Under the pieces are notes generated by a model. That model searched no databases. It was not told the origin of the DNA and saw only the letters and a list, made by a program, of their open reading frames with translations. Of a stretch of 64,000 bases of DNA, positions 51,716-60,383 are shown piece after piece. The translations under genes and the position numbers were made by a program. This stretch comes from Trichormus sp. M33_DOE_039. Its GTDB lineage: Bacteria; Cyanobacteriota; Cyanobacteriia; Cyanobacteriales; Nostocaceae. The stretch spans positions 180,624 to 244,623 of the forward strand of contig DVDT01000005.1 in NCBI GenBank assembly GCA_015296085.1. The letters are read 5' to 3'. Positions within the stretch are counted from its first letter, which is position 1; every line of letters starts with the position of its first letter.

Positions 51716-52198
51716 ATGCTAACAATTATTGGCTGTGGAAATCTAAATCGCAGTGATGATGCTGTAGGCGTAATCATTGCCCAATGCCTACAAAAATACT
51801 TAGCTGAAAATCCCTACCCCAATGTAAAAGTATATGACTGTGGAACAGCTGGAATGGAGGTAATGTTTCAAGCTAGGGGGAGTAAAAAATTAGTAATTAT
51901 TGATGCTAGTTCCACAGGTTCAGAACCTGGTGCAGTCTTTCAAGTTCCTGGCGAAGAATTAGCAGCATTACCAGAACCAAGTTATAATTTGCATGATTTT
52001 CGTTGGGATCATGCTTTAGCGGCTGGAAAAAAAATCTTTCAAGATGATTTTCCTCAAGATGTAATTGTTTATTTAATTGAAGCGGCGAGTCTTGATTTTG
52101 GACTAAATTTAAGTCCTGTAGTTCAGAATGCTGCTGATTTAGTATTTGAGAAAATAATTAAAATAATGAGGGATTGGGGACTGGGGACTGGGGATTAG
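51716..52198 (+). CDS. hupW: Hydrogenase maturation protease, HupW-like
   Basis: 160 residues of the HybD/HoxW/HupW peptidase family, which clip the C-terminus of the [NiFe]-hydrogenase large subunit after nickel insertion. Motifs are IIGCGNLNRSDDAVGV (with the Asp that ligates nickel), VYDCGTAGMEVMF, LVIIDASSTGSEPG and a His in HDFRWDHALAAGK. Location close to nif/hes/fdxH genes recalls Anabaena PCC 7120, where hupW lies in the same neighbourhood, favouring the uptake-hydrogenase protease. The last residues, GLGTGD, are encoded by a G-rich intergenic repeat. Confidence 0.85.
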   Translation: MLTIIGCGNLNRSDDAVGVIIAQCLQKYLAENPYPNVKVYDCGTAGMEVMFQARGSKKLVIIDASSTGSEPGAVFQVPGEELAALPEPSYNLHDFRWDHALAAGKKIFQDDFPQDVIVYLIEAASLDFGLNLSPVVQNAADLVFEKIIKIMRDWGLGTGD

Positions 52199-52235
52199 GA
52201 ACAATCTCTTCTCCCCCGTCTCCCTTTTTTTCCTC

Positions 52236-52610
52236 TCAAGCCATATCTCGGTATACAGAAAGTTCATCTACCCTCATTTCAAAAGGTACGCCTTCACTCT
52301 CTGGGGGACAAACCCGAATTTTAGCACTGCTAACTATTTGGTTGAGTAATTTACCCATTGGTACAAGTCTTTGTAAAACTCGCCAATTAGTAACTTGATC
52401 AGGACATTCAATCACCAATGTCATAGCATTGGCTTGAGTTGTCACATACCAACGACAATTAGACAACAAATTTTGTAGGGTGCGATCGCAAGCTTCATAA
52501 AAGTACCTGCTAATCGAATACTCTAGTTGCTGTCTCAAAATAATATCAGCCGATGATGGCTGCATAGGATGATGGTCATCACCGTTAAAATAATAACTCT
52601 GCCCTTTCAT
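52236..52610 (-). CDS. Conserved hypothetical protein near nif region
   Basis: 124 residues, alpha/beta, with no signal peptide. It contains ILRQQLEYSISRYFYEACDR and TLQNLLSNCRWYVTTQANAMTL, then IECPDQVTNWRVLQRLVPMG. No domain recognised. It lies just downstream of the broken SagB-type gene on the same strand, so it may have belonged to that transcription unit. Confidence 0.6.
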   Translation of the reverse strand: MKGQSYYFNGDDHHPMQPSSADIILRQQLEYSISRYFYEACDRTLQNLLSNCRWYVTTQANAMTLVIECPDQVTNWRVLQRLVPMGKLLNQIVSSAKIRVCPPESEGVPFEMRVDELSVYRDMA

Positions 52611-52629
52611 TTCTAATTACAATCCTAAG

Positions 52630-53944
52630 TTAAATTCCAATGACTACTGCATAAAGCACATCCTTATCTGTTTCTAAGAATTCCTGGGTTTCATCATCAT
52701 AAAAAGCACCAATGCCACTACATTGAATGCCTACATAATTACTCACCAGATACATTCTCTGTCCCAGAAATCCAGCTATTTGCATAACAGTTTGATAGCT
52801 GGTAGATTCACATACAAGAAAGAAAATCACACCACAATCTCTAGCGTTGGGCTACGCCCCACCGAAGGTGTTCGCTTGATTAATACGCAAGTAACCAGTC
52901 TGTTCACTAAAGTTACCTGCTTTCACCAAATTCCCGCCTTTATATAACCCTGGTGACATACCTTCCTTCAACACGATGCACCACCGAGTAAACTTCTATT
53001 TCTTCAAAGTTCGCCGTTGGGATTGGCTGATCTAGTTTTTGCAAGACATATAAATATTGTTCTTGCAAAATAGCTTCTTTCCGGAAACGTCTAATTGAAC
53101 GTCTATTCCAGACAGTTTGGTAGAAATTTTTAGTCTCAAAATCAAATTGAGGCTGCTTAAGTTGTTGTTGACGACTGGTTTGACAAGCTGTCGCTTGATA
53201 GCTATCTTCAATAAATTGATTAGCTTCAAAATAATCTGTACTACAAACAAAAGTAACTTTTAGCCTCATTTGTCTGACTTTTTTAGCTTGTGCTTCACCA
53301 GATATTACACAAGCAGTAATAAACTCTTTATTCTCAAATCCTAAAACTGTATTGAGAGCGAGTTTATCAAAGTTAAAGATTAACTGGATATCACGTTCAC
53401 GGAGATAAGCTGATGCTGCAATAGCACCCAAATAATGTCTGCTATCTAACAGACAATACCTTATACTCCTGTTTTTATATTTCCAGCTAGACCTATAATA
53501 AACAGAACTAACTAAAAAAATGAATCCGCTGATACTTTTGCTCGGTATAATATAACTCTCCAAGCCATCATCAATTAATTCATAGATGAGTGTTAGACAA
53601 TTATTCTCAACTTCTACATGATAAATACCATCCACTATTGTCGGTATTCCACGAATCTGTACGTAGACCTCATTAGGGTACATTGCGCCTGCTGACGGAT
53701 TTACCCGCAATGTGTAAGGAACATTTTTATATACCTTCTCCAAAGTAACAGCACTAGTTAACCAAATCAAAGAGTGAGTTTTATTATTGAGATTTAATTT
53801 CACCCTTCTATAGAACTTGGGATAAACTTTAAATTCAGATGCTTTAGTTGCAGCATCTACATAACTGAGATCAAGCTGTACAGATAAGTAAGAATGCTTG
53901 GTAGCTCGATGACAGAGTTGATCAGAAATATTATTTTGCCGCAT
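52630..53944 (-). pseudogene. SagB/ThcOx-type nitroreductase gene, frameshifted and interrupted
   Basis: From ATG 53944 the first 334 codons give a SagB-type two-half nitroreductase (NPSAGAMYPNEVYVQIRG with the FMN-site pattern, WNRRSIRRFRKEAI) and stop prematurely at 52940. The downstream frame carries the rest: a GMSPGLYKGGNLVKAGNF-like segment, then CGVIFFLVCESTSYQTVMQI and GFLGQRMYLVSNYVGIQCSG. One extra base near 52957 explains the frame change. A second lesion is the insertion of a short repeat at about 52846-52873 that brings in a TAG. SagB-type enzymes oxidise azolines or act on small molecules; this copy is unlikely to work. Its start overlaps the ankyrin gene's end by 14 nt. Confidence 0.8.
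52846..52873. repeat. Short GGCTACGCC-type repeat inserted in coding sequence
   Basis: gttgggctacgccccaccga is a well-known type of Nostoc short palindromic repeat (GTTGGGCTACGCCC core). It interrupts the SagB reading frame between codons for RINQA and ARDCGVIFF. The inserted segment introduces a stop codon. Confidence 0.7.
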
Positions 53945-54398
53945 TTTTCAATATCCTTAAAACTTCTATCGTGCTAGCAAAATCTATAGCTCTATAGTCG
54001 TCCAAATTTTTTAAATCTAAGTTAGGATGGTATTGTAAAAGTAATTTCAATACTTCTGCTTTTCCAGATGATGCAGCATACATTGAAACAGTCGCACCAT
54101 TATCATTTTGATTATCAATATTAATCTTATGGGCTAGTAAAAAATCTATTAAATCGTAGTGAATACCAAAGCAAGCGAACCACAAAGCATTATTGCCATC
54201 ATTGTTTCTAGCATTAATCTCTGCACCAGCATTAATTAATTCTTCGACAACTGTAAAAACTCCGTCTCGTGTAGCTTTCATTAAAGCTGTATCACCATTT
54301 CCCCCAGTCTGCTCTAAATCTGTACTCTTGTAACCTTTTGCAGTTAACCATCGCTGAGTTTCTGTACTTAAACTAGAGTTACTTTTTTTATTCATCAT
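53931..54398 (-). CDS. Ankyrin-repeat protein
   Basis: About 155 residues from ATG 54398 (or the adjacent ATG 54395). Three to four ankyrin repeats are visible: GDTALMKATRDGVFTVVEEL, INARNNDGNNALWFACFGIH, GATVSMYAASSGKAEVLKLL and a C-terminal partial one. It is a cytosolic protein-interaction module with no catalytic domain. Its stop overlaps the start of the SagB-type gene, so the two were translationally coupled, suggesting a shared role before that gene decayed. Confidence 0.85.
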   Translation of the reverse strand: MMNKKSNSSLSTETQRWLTAKGYKSTDLEQTGGNGDTALMKATRDGVFTVVEELINAGAEINARNNDGNNALWFACFGIHYDLIDFLLAHKINIDNQNDNGATVSMYAASSGKAEVLKLLLQYHPNLDLKNLDDYRAIDFASTIEVLRILKNAAK

Positions 54399-54595
54399 GA
54401 GTTCTTGTGTTAAGAAACAATTTACGCAATAAAGGTAATGGTGGGCAATGCCCACCATTTCTAAACACAATGCTATAGACTTCTCAAGCTGAGAGTTGTA
54501 AACTCAGAGTCTAAAGTGTAAAAAGACAGTAAACAAGTAGCTTTATTTTTTACTTTTTACTTTCATCTTTTTACTTTTATCTTTTACTTCTGTTG

Positions 54596-55189
54596 CTACA
54601 CAGTAGCAAATTGTGGTTTCTCAGCAAATATTTCTCTAGCAGATTTCTCTGGTTTCGGTAAGCCATAATAGCAGGCTTCTGTTTCGAGTTCGTCGACAAA
54701 ATCCCATGCTTCCATAGCTCGTTTAGAATCTGGGCCGTAGTTAGCAGAAATTGCCCGCGCATCAGAAACAGCTTTATGCAGTTCCTTACGCAAGAACACT
54801 AGTTTTGGTTTAGCAATAAAGTCATCCTTGCTGACAATATCAGTCACAGAAATTACACCCAATAACTCACCACGAATTACAGGCGCACACCACACATTTG
54901 TATTTGTTAATAATCGGGCTACATATTCCACATCGAGATCAGGATCGATCACAATGCAGGGTTTACTCATAACTTCGTAGACATGAACTTTCTCAGGATC
55001 TTTACCATAAGCCACAACCTTACCTGCAATATCAGCTACAGTTACGATACCGTAAGCATCAGCACTATGACGAGGTTCTACAATTAACGCTCGCAGTCCT
55101 TTGAGCCTTAATAGTCTGACTGCTTCTGCTACAGTTGCGGAGCTGCGAATAGTAGCTACATCTTGAGTCATAATTTGTTTGGCTCTCAT
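54596..55189 (-). CDS. CBS-domain / CP12-domain fusion protein
   Basis: 197 residues. Two CBS motifs (about 1-60 and 70-125) form a Bateman module that normally senses adenine nucleotides. The C-terminal ~60 residues contain the CP12 core AWDFVDELETEACYYGLPKP, matching the AWD_VEEL signature of CP12, with a single cysteine in place of paired ones. CP12 controls GAPDH and phosphoribulokinase; CBS-CP12 fusions occur in cyanobacteria, and placement next to nif genes suggests carbon-metabolism control in heterocysts (inference). The long region upstream probably holds its own promoter. Confidence 0.85.
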   Translation of the reverse strand: MRAKQIMTQDVATIRSSATVAEAVRLLRLKGLRALIVEPRHSADAYGIVTVADIAGKVVAYGKDPEKVHVYEVMSKPCIVIDPDLDVEYVARLLTNTNVWCAPVIRGELLGVISVTDIVSKDDFIAKPKLVFLRKELHKAVSDARAISANYGPDSKRAMEAWDFVDELETEACYYGLPKPEKSAREIFAEKPQFATV

Positions 55190-55960
55190 AATTACTGCTC
55201 CTTATGTTTGCAAGGAAGGAAATTATTTCTAAACTGCTGCAATTTTGCCAAAACTAATTCTGCATCGGCTGCATACTTAACTTAAATTCCTAATGAATTT
55301 TCAGTTAATTTATTTGCTACCTGCGGAAAAACGTTTCAGGTAAATAGACATACCTTTTATACAGTTATGTAACTATTTCACACCTTAATAATTCTGGTTA
55401 CTTTTTGCCGACAATTTACGCAGTTATTACCTAAATGAAGCTTTTTGACTTTCTATGAAATTTCTGAGTTTGACCAGTATTAAGGTAGGAATGTCTGAAA
55501 TCACCCTGTCATCGCTCTTTGCTAAGGTTTCAGTTCACTGGCAACAATTTAGCTTACTTATATATTATCACTCTGATAAGTTTAGATTATGAACCTTTAT
55601 AAATATTCCCGTGTACATTGATTAAAACCGCTTACAAATTACGAAAATAATCACCCTTTTGACAGTTGTATTGTATTATGCAATTTATTTGTTTTTGTAG
55701 ATACAATTTACTTTTTTCGACTATCGTTGAGTTAGATATATGTCAATAAAATCAACATGATTATTTTGTTATATCCCTAATTTATACAGATGCAATTTAA
55801 ATATTTTGTTATTCATGCAACTACATAATTCAGTAACTATTCCGCTCAGTTGCTGTTAATTTTGTACCTAACAAGATTCTTAAGAGAATCTAAAATTGCT
55901 GATTTACTACCTAAAAAGTTGGTATTCTATCAGGTGTAAACGCTTAAGGCTCAATAAAAC
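55190..55960. other. Divergent intergenic region between the CBS-CP12 and mop genes
   Basis: About 770 bp, AT-rich, with no ORF or relic seen. It presumably holds both divergent promoters; I did not find a convincing NtcA box (GTAN8TAC) by eye. Confidence 0.4.
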
Positions 55961-56170
55961 ATGGAAGTTAGTGCGCGTAATTTCCTCAAAACAACAGTTA
56001 AAAAAGTTGTAACAGGTACAGTCAACACAGAGGTAACTTTAGAACTTGCACCTGGCGTAGAGATAGTTTCTATTATCACCAAGTCTTCAGCAGACAAGTT
56101 ACAACTTGTCGAGGGTAAGCAAGCCTACGCTCTGATCAAATCCTCAGATGTCATAGTAGCTATTGATTAA
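55961..56170 (+). CDS. mop: Mop-type molybdate-binding protein (single TOBE domain)
   Basis: 69 residues, the size of a molbindin. MEVSARNFLKTTVKKVVTGT, then NTEVTLELAPGVEIVSIITK and AYALIKSSDVIVAID, is a complete TOBE/Mop domain. Such proteins assemble as hexamers and store molybdate, which fits the adjacent Mo-nitrogenase cluster. It is the only plus-strand gene in this part of the nif region. Confidence 0.9.
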   Translation: MEVSARNFLKTTVKKVVTGTVNTEVTLELAPGVEIVSIITKSSADKLQLVEGKQAYALIKSSDVIVAID

Positions 56171-56329
56171 ACTCATCATTGAAAGCGAACAGGGAACAGC
56201 TATAAAAATAGGGAGAAATTCGCTTCTCCCTACTAGTTAGCAACAACCAGTGTAATTTTTTAAAATACATATTTTTTTATTTTAGCAATCATTTTTTATG
56301 ATAAAATAACGCGATGTGATTAGAAATAT

Positions 56330-56575
56330 TTAGAGTATTCGCACATAAATATCGCGTGCTAATTCTTTATCTATTTCCAGCAGAATGCTACCTACTTTGA
56401 TGAGTAATGAAGGAAATTCCTGTTCTATAGTAATAGAACTACCAGTTGTTAAGCCTAGTGAGCGAAGTTTTTGCAGAACCGCTTGATCTTGGACTTTGCA
56501 GAAAGTAACAATACCTTTTTCTCCCAATTTGAGCAATTCTAATGAACAACCAGCTACACTAAATGGGGTAAACAT
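56330..56575 (-). CDS. feoA: FeoA-domain protein
   Basis: 81 residues, one SH3-like FeoA domain (LLKLGEKGIVTFCKVQDQAV, LRSLGLTTGSSITIEQEFPS, KVGSILLEIDKELARDIYVR). FeoA assists ferrous iron transport with FeoB; no feoB lies here. As the last gene behind hesA-hesB-fdxH it may serve iron supply to nitrogenase, or be a free-standing regulator of that type. Confidence 0.85.
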   Translation of the reverse strand: MFTPFSVAGCSLELLKLGEKGIVTFCKVQDQAVLQKLRSLGLTTGSSITIEQEFPSLLIKVGSILLEIDKELARDIYVRIL

Positions 56576-56839
56576 TAGTATTCACCTAGAAACAATTCAA
56601 AATTCAAACTTGCATAAAGTGTGATGCTTTTCCAAGAAAATCCTGACACACACAGATGCTTCGTGAGATTTTAAGAGTACTGAAATATCTAACTATGTGT
56701 TTGTATCATTCACGATTAAACTGAAATAGTATTATTCCTATGTTTTAAATAGAAGGAATCAGGATGAAGCACGTATTTCATCCTGATTTAAGATGAGATG
56801 ATTAAAAAAGCTGTGAATATTAGTAACTACAGCAATTGA

Positions 56840-57139
56840 TTAAACGAGATACGGTTCTTGGTGAGTCTTGATTGTGCAGTTAGAACGAGGATAAGTAACG
56901 CACAATAAAGCAAACCCTTTGCTCATTTGTTCGTCATCTAAGAAGATTTGATCAGATTGGTCAACTTCACCTTCAACAACTTTACCTACACAGCTAGAGC
57001 AAGAACCTGAATGGCAAGAAAAAGGTAATTCAATACCGTTTTCTTCTGCACCATCTAAAATGGTAGTCTCTTCGTCTACCTCAATTGTGGTGTCGAGGTT
57101 ATCTTTTTTGTTGATCAATCTAACTTGATATGTTGCCAT
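56840..57139 (-). CDS. fdxH: Heterocyst-type [2Fe-2S] ferredoxin
   Basis: 99 residues, plant-type ferredoxin. Cluster ligands are Cys42, Cys47, Cys50 ([10 protein letters not shown]) and Cys80 (ALLCVTYP). Position after hesB and the lysine-containing N-terminal segment ([18 protein letters not shown]) fit FdxH, the electron donor to nitrogenase reductase in heterocysts, rather than vegetative PetF. A strong ribosome site (AGGAG) lies 8-12 nt before the ATG. An inverted repeat separates it from hesB, consistent with separate transcription. Confidence 0.93.
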   Translation of the reverse strand: MATYQVRLINKKDNLDTTIEVDEETTILDGAEENGIELPFSCHSGSCSSCVGKVVEGEVDQSDQIFLDDEQMSKGFALLCVTYPRSNCTIKTHQEPYLV

Positions 57140-57177
57140 TTTCCGGTTCTCCTCAAGATTTATCGGATGGAATTAAT

Positions 57178-57215
57178 TTCTCGAAGTTAATAAATCTCCC
57201 TTGACTCTTCGAGAA
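57178..57215. terminator. Inverted repeat between hesB and fdxH
   Basis: TTCTCGAAG (57178-57186) pairs with CTTCGAGAA (57207-57215) across a 20-nt loop. It may end or attenuate hesAB transcription or shield the fdxH 5' end. The role is inferred from position. Confidence 0.45.
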
Positions 57216-57290
57216 GTGGGGCGGAGAAAGACACTGCTTTTGTTGCGAAATAAATACAAGCAAGCGTCTGTGTTGTCTAAGGGAAACTTT

Positions 57291-57665
57291 TTAGCTGCAA
57301 GGTACGCCTTCGGGAGAACAATCACCAGCTTTGAAGGATTTACCACAACCGCAGGTACTAGTTGCTTTGGGGTTAGTGAACTTAAAGCCACTTTCTACAA
57401 CCCCTTCCACAAAATCGATGACAAGTCCTTCTAATAAAGGCGCGCTTTTGGCATCTACATAAACCAAGACTTTACCTTGTTCGATGACGATATCATCTGG
57501 TTGTGGTTTGCTGGTGATATCCATGCCATATTCATAGCCACTGCAACCACCGTCTTTGACAGAGATGCGGACACCTTTAGTAATTGTTTCATCGCTGTCG
57601 CCAGCTGAACCACGTAAAAATGCCCGCAGACGAAATTCTGCTTTTTCTGTTAAAGTAACGGTCAT
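57291..57665 (-). CDS. hesB: HesB, A-type Fe-S assembly protein
   Basis: 124 residues of the IscA/HesB family. Three conserved cysteines are present (GGCSGYEYG and the C-terminal TCGCGKSF). There is a short acidic insert after the first strand (AGDSDET) and an extended tail (AGDCSPEGVPCS) with two more cysteines, as in heterocyst HesB. It acts as a Fe-S cluster carrier for nitrogen-fixation proteins. It sits 106 nt downstream of hesA with its own good ribosome site (AGGAG). Confidence 0.93.
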   Translation of the reverse strand: MTVTLTEKAEFRLRAFLRGSAGDSDETITKGVRISVKDGGCSGYEYGMDITSKPQPDDIVIEQGKVLVYVDAKSAPLLEGLVIDFVEGVVESGFKFTNPKATSTCGCGKSFKAGDCSPEGVPCS

Positions 57666-57771
57666 TGAAACTCCTGATTTGTAGCGATTAGTTTTTGTGA
57701 TTCTTGATGTGGGCTGTTTGTAGTGATGTTAAAAGCGGTTGTAGCGATCGCCTTACTACCTAATTCAGCCA

Positions 57772-58575
57772 TTAACTATGTGTGCAATTGCTACTAGTTT
57801 CCATCGAATTGGATTGTGCATATCGCCAAGGCGCGCTATTACCGCATACTGGACAAGAGCGATCGCGTTGAGAACGCCGCTTGGCAAATTCCATCCGATT
57901 CATGTCAATTGTGAGTAATTGTGACAACAAAGGTTGACTAAACCCAGTAATCAGCTTGATGGCTTCTAGTGCTGTCAGACAAGCCAGTGTTCCAGACACT
58001 GCACCCAGCACAGAAAAACCACGGCGATCCCACTCAGGCTTCTCTGGAAAGAAGCAAGAAAGACAAGGAGTCACACCAGGAATAATTGTGGTTAAATAAG
58101 CCTCCATCCCGTTCATCGCTGCTTCCACCATTGGCTTCCGCCAGCGTACACAAGCTGCGTTCAACAAATCACGTTCTGTAAAATTGTGAGCGCAATCAAG
58201 AGCCATATCAGCAGACTGCACTAAAGAGTCTACATTTTCCGGTGTGATATAGTCATGAACTGCTTCGATCTGGATATCAGGATTGATCGCCTGTAAGGTT
58301 TCTTTCGCTTTGAAAACCCTCGGTTTACCTACCCAATCATCCGTCATCAAAATCTGACGATTCATATCGTCCATCCGCAGATCACCGCCCCGGACTAGGA
58401 TTAACCGCCCAACGCCCGCTACTGCTAGGTAAAGCGCAGCCGTACCGCCTAATCCCCCCACACCAGTCACTAAAACTGTCGCTGACTTCAGACGCTTCTG
58501 AGCTACCTCGCCAAAATTTGGGAGCATCATTTGGCGACTATAACGTTCTAACTCGGTAGGCGTTAGGTTGATCAC
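57772..58575 (-). CDS. hesA: HesA, ThiF/MoeB-like adenylating enzyme
   Basis: 267 residues. A Rossmann nucleotide-binding region (VLVTGVGGLGGTAALYLAVA), RYSRQMMLPNFGEVAQKRL and MDDMNRQILMTDDWVGKPR are typical of MoeB/ThiF E1-like enzymes. Two CxxC pairs (PCLSCF and CPVCGN) suit a structural zinc. It starts at GTG 58575 behind a perfect AGGAGG ribosome site, 10 nt after nifW. In the family it is thought to help cofactor or metal assembly for nitrogenase; its exact substrate is unknown. Confidence 0.93.
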   Translation of the reverse strand: MINLTPTELERYSRQMMLPNFGEVAQKRLKSATVLVTGVGGLGGTAALYLAVAGVGRLILVRGGDLRMDDMNRQILMTDDWVGKPRVFKAKETLQAINPDIQIEAVHDYITPENVDSLVQSADMALDCAHNFTERDLLNAACVRWRKPMVEAAMNGMEAYLTTIIPGVTPCLSCFFPEKPEWDRRGFSVLGAVSGTLACLTALEAIKLITGFSQPLLSQLLTIDMNRMEFAKRRSQRDRSCPVCGNSAPWRYAQSNSMETSSNCTHS

Positions 58576-58585
58576 TTTATACCTC

Positions 58586-58900
58586 CTAATCAGACGTGAG
58601 TTCTGTCAGCGTAATTACATTTTTTGGCTTGTCTTTAAACACCTTGAACAGTTTTTGTTCTTGGGGTGAAGATTCCAAAAAAGTCTGATAAGCCTGTTGT
58701 AGTGCTAATGAATATTGATTTAATTTTTCTTCGTTGCTCAATTCCGAATTACTGTCAATTTCACTGATGAATTGGGAGAATTTTTTCAGAATATGTAAGC
58801 GATTGACATTAACAAGTTTGGGGTCATATTCCAATGCAAAGAATTTAAAATATTCTTCTGCATCGGTAAGTTTTTTGAATTCTTCAATAGTGTTAGTCAT
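58586..58900 (-). CDS. nifW: Nitrogenase-stabilising/protective protein NifW
   Basis: 104 residues, the usual NifW length. The conserved start FKKLTDAEEYFKFFALEYDP and the helical remainder (NVNRLHILKKFSQFISEIDS, ALQQAYQTFLESSPQEQKLF) match NifW. The protein associates with the MoFe protein and limits oxygen damage. Its ATG overlaps the stop of the CCE_0567-type gene (ATGA), indicating translational coupling, and hesA follows 10 nt later. Confidence 0.93.
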   Translation of the reverse strand: MTNTIEEFKKLTDAEEYFKFFALEYDPKLVNVNRLHILKKFSQFISEIDSNSELSNEEKLNQYSLALQQAYQTFLESSPQEQKLFKVFKDKPKNVITLTELTSD

Positions 58901-59112
58901 TTAGCGTTCTCCAATTGCTTGAGATATTGTTTCAGTTCATCAAGCTGACGATATATTTCATAAGTTGCGGCGGCAACATCCATTAATTGTGTGTAATTTG
59001 TGGGTAAGCCTTCTGCTAAGTCGTGCAAATCCATTTTCATTTGTCCGGCTTTGCTGTTGAGGCGTTTGATTTTAGTTTGTAGTTCCTCAATGCTTGTTTC
59101 TTCTATTTGCAT
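58897..59112 (-). CDS. CCE_0567 family (DUF683) nitrogen-fixation protein
   Basis: 71 residues, a helical hairpin (EELQTKIKRLNSKAGQMKMD, DLAEGLPTNYTQLMDVAAAT, QLDELKQYLKQLENAK). It belongs to the small metalloprotein family found between nifX and nifW in diazotrophic cyanobacteria. It overlaps the nifW start by 4 nt. Confidence 0.9.
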   Translation of the reverse strand: MQIEETSIEELQTKIKRLNSKAGQMKMDLHDLAEGLPTNYTQLMDVAAATYEIYRQLDELKQYLKQLENAK

Positions 59113-59153
59113 TGTTGGATTCTCTTTTGAGTTAGAGGGTATTGTGCAACCTT

Positions 59154-59304
59154 ACGCAATGTGCAACTTATTCTTCAAACCCCTCTCCATAGCTTGCTTC
59201 CCGCAGGGTACCTCTCCCCTAAAAGGAGAGAGGCTTTTATTATTGCTCCCATTCCCTAGTAGGGAAGGGGTTGGGGGTTAGGTCTGATATCGTCTTGCAC
59301 ACAG
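59154..59304. repeat. ~150-bp intergenic repeat inside the nif gene row
   Basis: It runs from ACGCAATGTGCAACTTATTC through CTCTCCCCTAAAAGGAGAGAG to GGGAAGGGGTTGGGGGTTAG and CTTGCACACAG. It contains two hairpins (CTCTCC..GGAGAG and CCCTAGTAGGG). The same element is at 3900-4309 in opposite orientation. It separates the DUF269 gene from the CCE_0567-type gene. Confidence 0.75.
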
Positions 59305-59345
59305 CGTTACTTTGGATTTGTTTAATAACTCCCTACTCCCTACTT

Positions 59346-59822
59346 TTAGATTTTGCTGACTTCGCGGAAGCGGGTAGCTAAATCTAGTCCTTTAGCGACG
59401 AATTTTTCGCCTTCTTCTGCTAGTTGTTCTAGGGATTCAAAACCAAAGCGGTGAGCGTCGCGGAGGGTTTTGACTGTGAGTAATAGACGACCAGAAAAGA
59501 CTAATGCCCAACCAAAGCCTTCATGACTTAAATCAATTACTACTTGGGAAATGAGACCTGTTTCCTGTTCAATTCGGGCAGCTATAGCGCGGAAGAATGA
59601 CATAATCCGAGCTTGGGTGACGGCATCTACTTCACCTTCAATGGAAATTTCTCGTTTCTTTTTTTTGGGAACAATGAAGGGTTTTAGTAGTAGTTCATCT
59701 GACCAACTACGGTAAATTCCGTAAGTGTCTTGTCCGCGAATTTGTAATACTAATGTTTTCAGGAAGGGAGAAGTGGCAACTACATCTTTTGCGGTATCGT
59801 TGACACTATTTTCTGCGCTCAT
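59346..59822 (-). CDS. NifX-associated nitrogen fixation protein (DUF269)
   Basis: 158 residues. KTLVLQIRGQDTYGIYRSWS, a basic KKKKREISIEGEVDAVTQAR and GFGWALVFSGRLLLTVKTLR identify the DUF269 family, which always accompanies nifX. Its start overlaps the nifX stop by 4 nt, so the two are translated together. A structural or chaperone role in FeMo-cofactor synthesis is assumed for the family. Confidence 0.92.
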   Translation of the reverse strand: MSAENSVNDTAKDVVATSPFLKTLVLQIRGQDTYGIYRSWSDELLLKPFIVPKKKKREISIEGEVDAVTQARIMSFFRAIAARIEQETGLISQVVIDLSHEGFGWALVFSGRLLLTVKTLRDAHRFGFESLEQLAEEGEKFVAKGLDLATRFREVSKI

Positions 59823-60232
59823 ACTGTTGCTTCATCCTCTAATTCATCTGCAAAGGTTGTGGTTTTTGGTTGCAATGCTTTCCGTAACCAAGGGGGGGGA
59901 TTACCTTTTAAGGTTTGGACTAATTTAGTCAGGATTTCTTTAATTTCTTCTTGTTCGGAACGTGCCTTTACTGGGGTGACACCTTTTTTAATTAATTTAG
60001 CGGCAGCAGTCCCACCAATTGCTGTGACATAAACAATGGCACAATCAACTAATGCGTCTAGTTTTGGTGTGATTTTATCATCATTACCATCTTGTTGTAA
60101 GTCACCTTCAAAGTTCAATGTTTCTAAAAATTGATATCCTTCTGCATTAATTTCGTAGACATCAATTTCTCTCGCCCAACCAAAGTGAGCATTAATATGA
60201 ACGTGGTCAGTAGTTGTAAAGGCAATTTTCAC
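59819..60232 (-). CDS. nifX: FeMo-cofactor carrier NifX
   Basis: 137 residues from GTG 60232, which follows an AGGAG ribosome site by 7 nt and begins the conserved [20 protein letters not shown]. The open frame upstream is only G-rich repeat sequence. The dinitrogenase-iron-molybdenum-cofactor-binding domain is complete ([40 protein letters not shown]). The last ~30 residues include [10 protein letters not shown]. NifX holds cofactor precursors passing from NifB to NifEN. Confidence 0.93.
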   Translation of the reverse strand: MKIAFTTTDHVHINAHFGWAREIDVYEINAEGYQFLETLNFEGDLQQDGNDDKITPKLDALVDCAIVYVTAIGGTAAAKLIKKGVTPVKARSEQEEIKEILTKLVQTLKGNPPPWLRKALQPKTTTFADELEDEATV

Positions 60233-60244
60233 TTTTATTCTCCT

Positions 60245-60383
60245 GCTTTTGGGGATTGGGGATTGGGTACTGGGCATTGGGGATTGGGTACTGGGTATTG
60301 GGGATTGGGAGATACTGTTGGGAAAATTTTTCCTAGTCCCCAGTCTCTAATCCCCAGTCTCCAGTCCCTAGTCCCCAGTCTCT
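60245..60383. repeat. Heptamer-type tandem repeats (GGGGATTGGGTACT and complements)
   Basis: A run of GGGGATTGGG(TACTGGG) units is followed on the same strand by the complementary CCCCAGTCTCTAATCCCCAGT type, so the two halves can fold back on each other. The nifN stop codon lies within it. Confidence 0.85.

Noticed and set aside
59000..59281. 93-codon plus-strand ORF across the CCE_0567-type gene and the repeat
   Set aside because: Antisense to a conserved nif gene, and the rest is repeat DNA.
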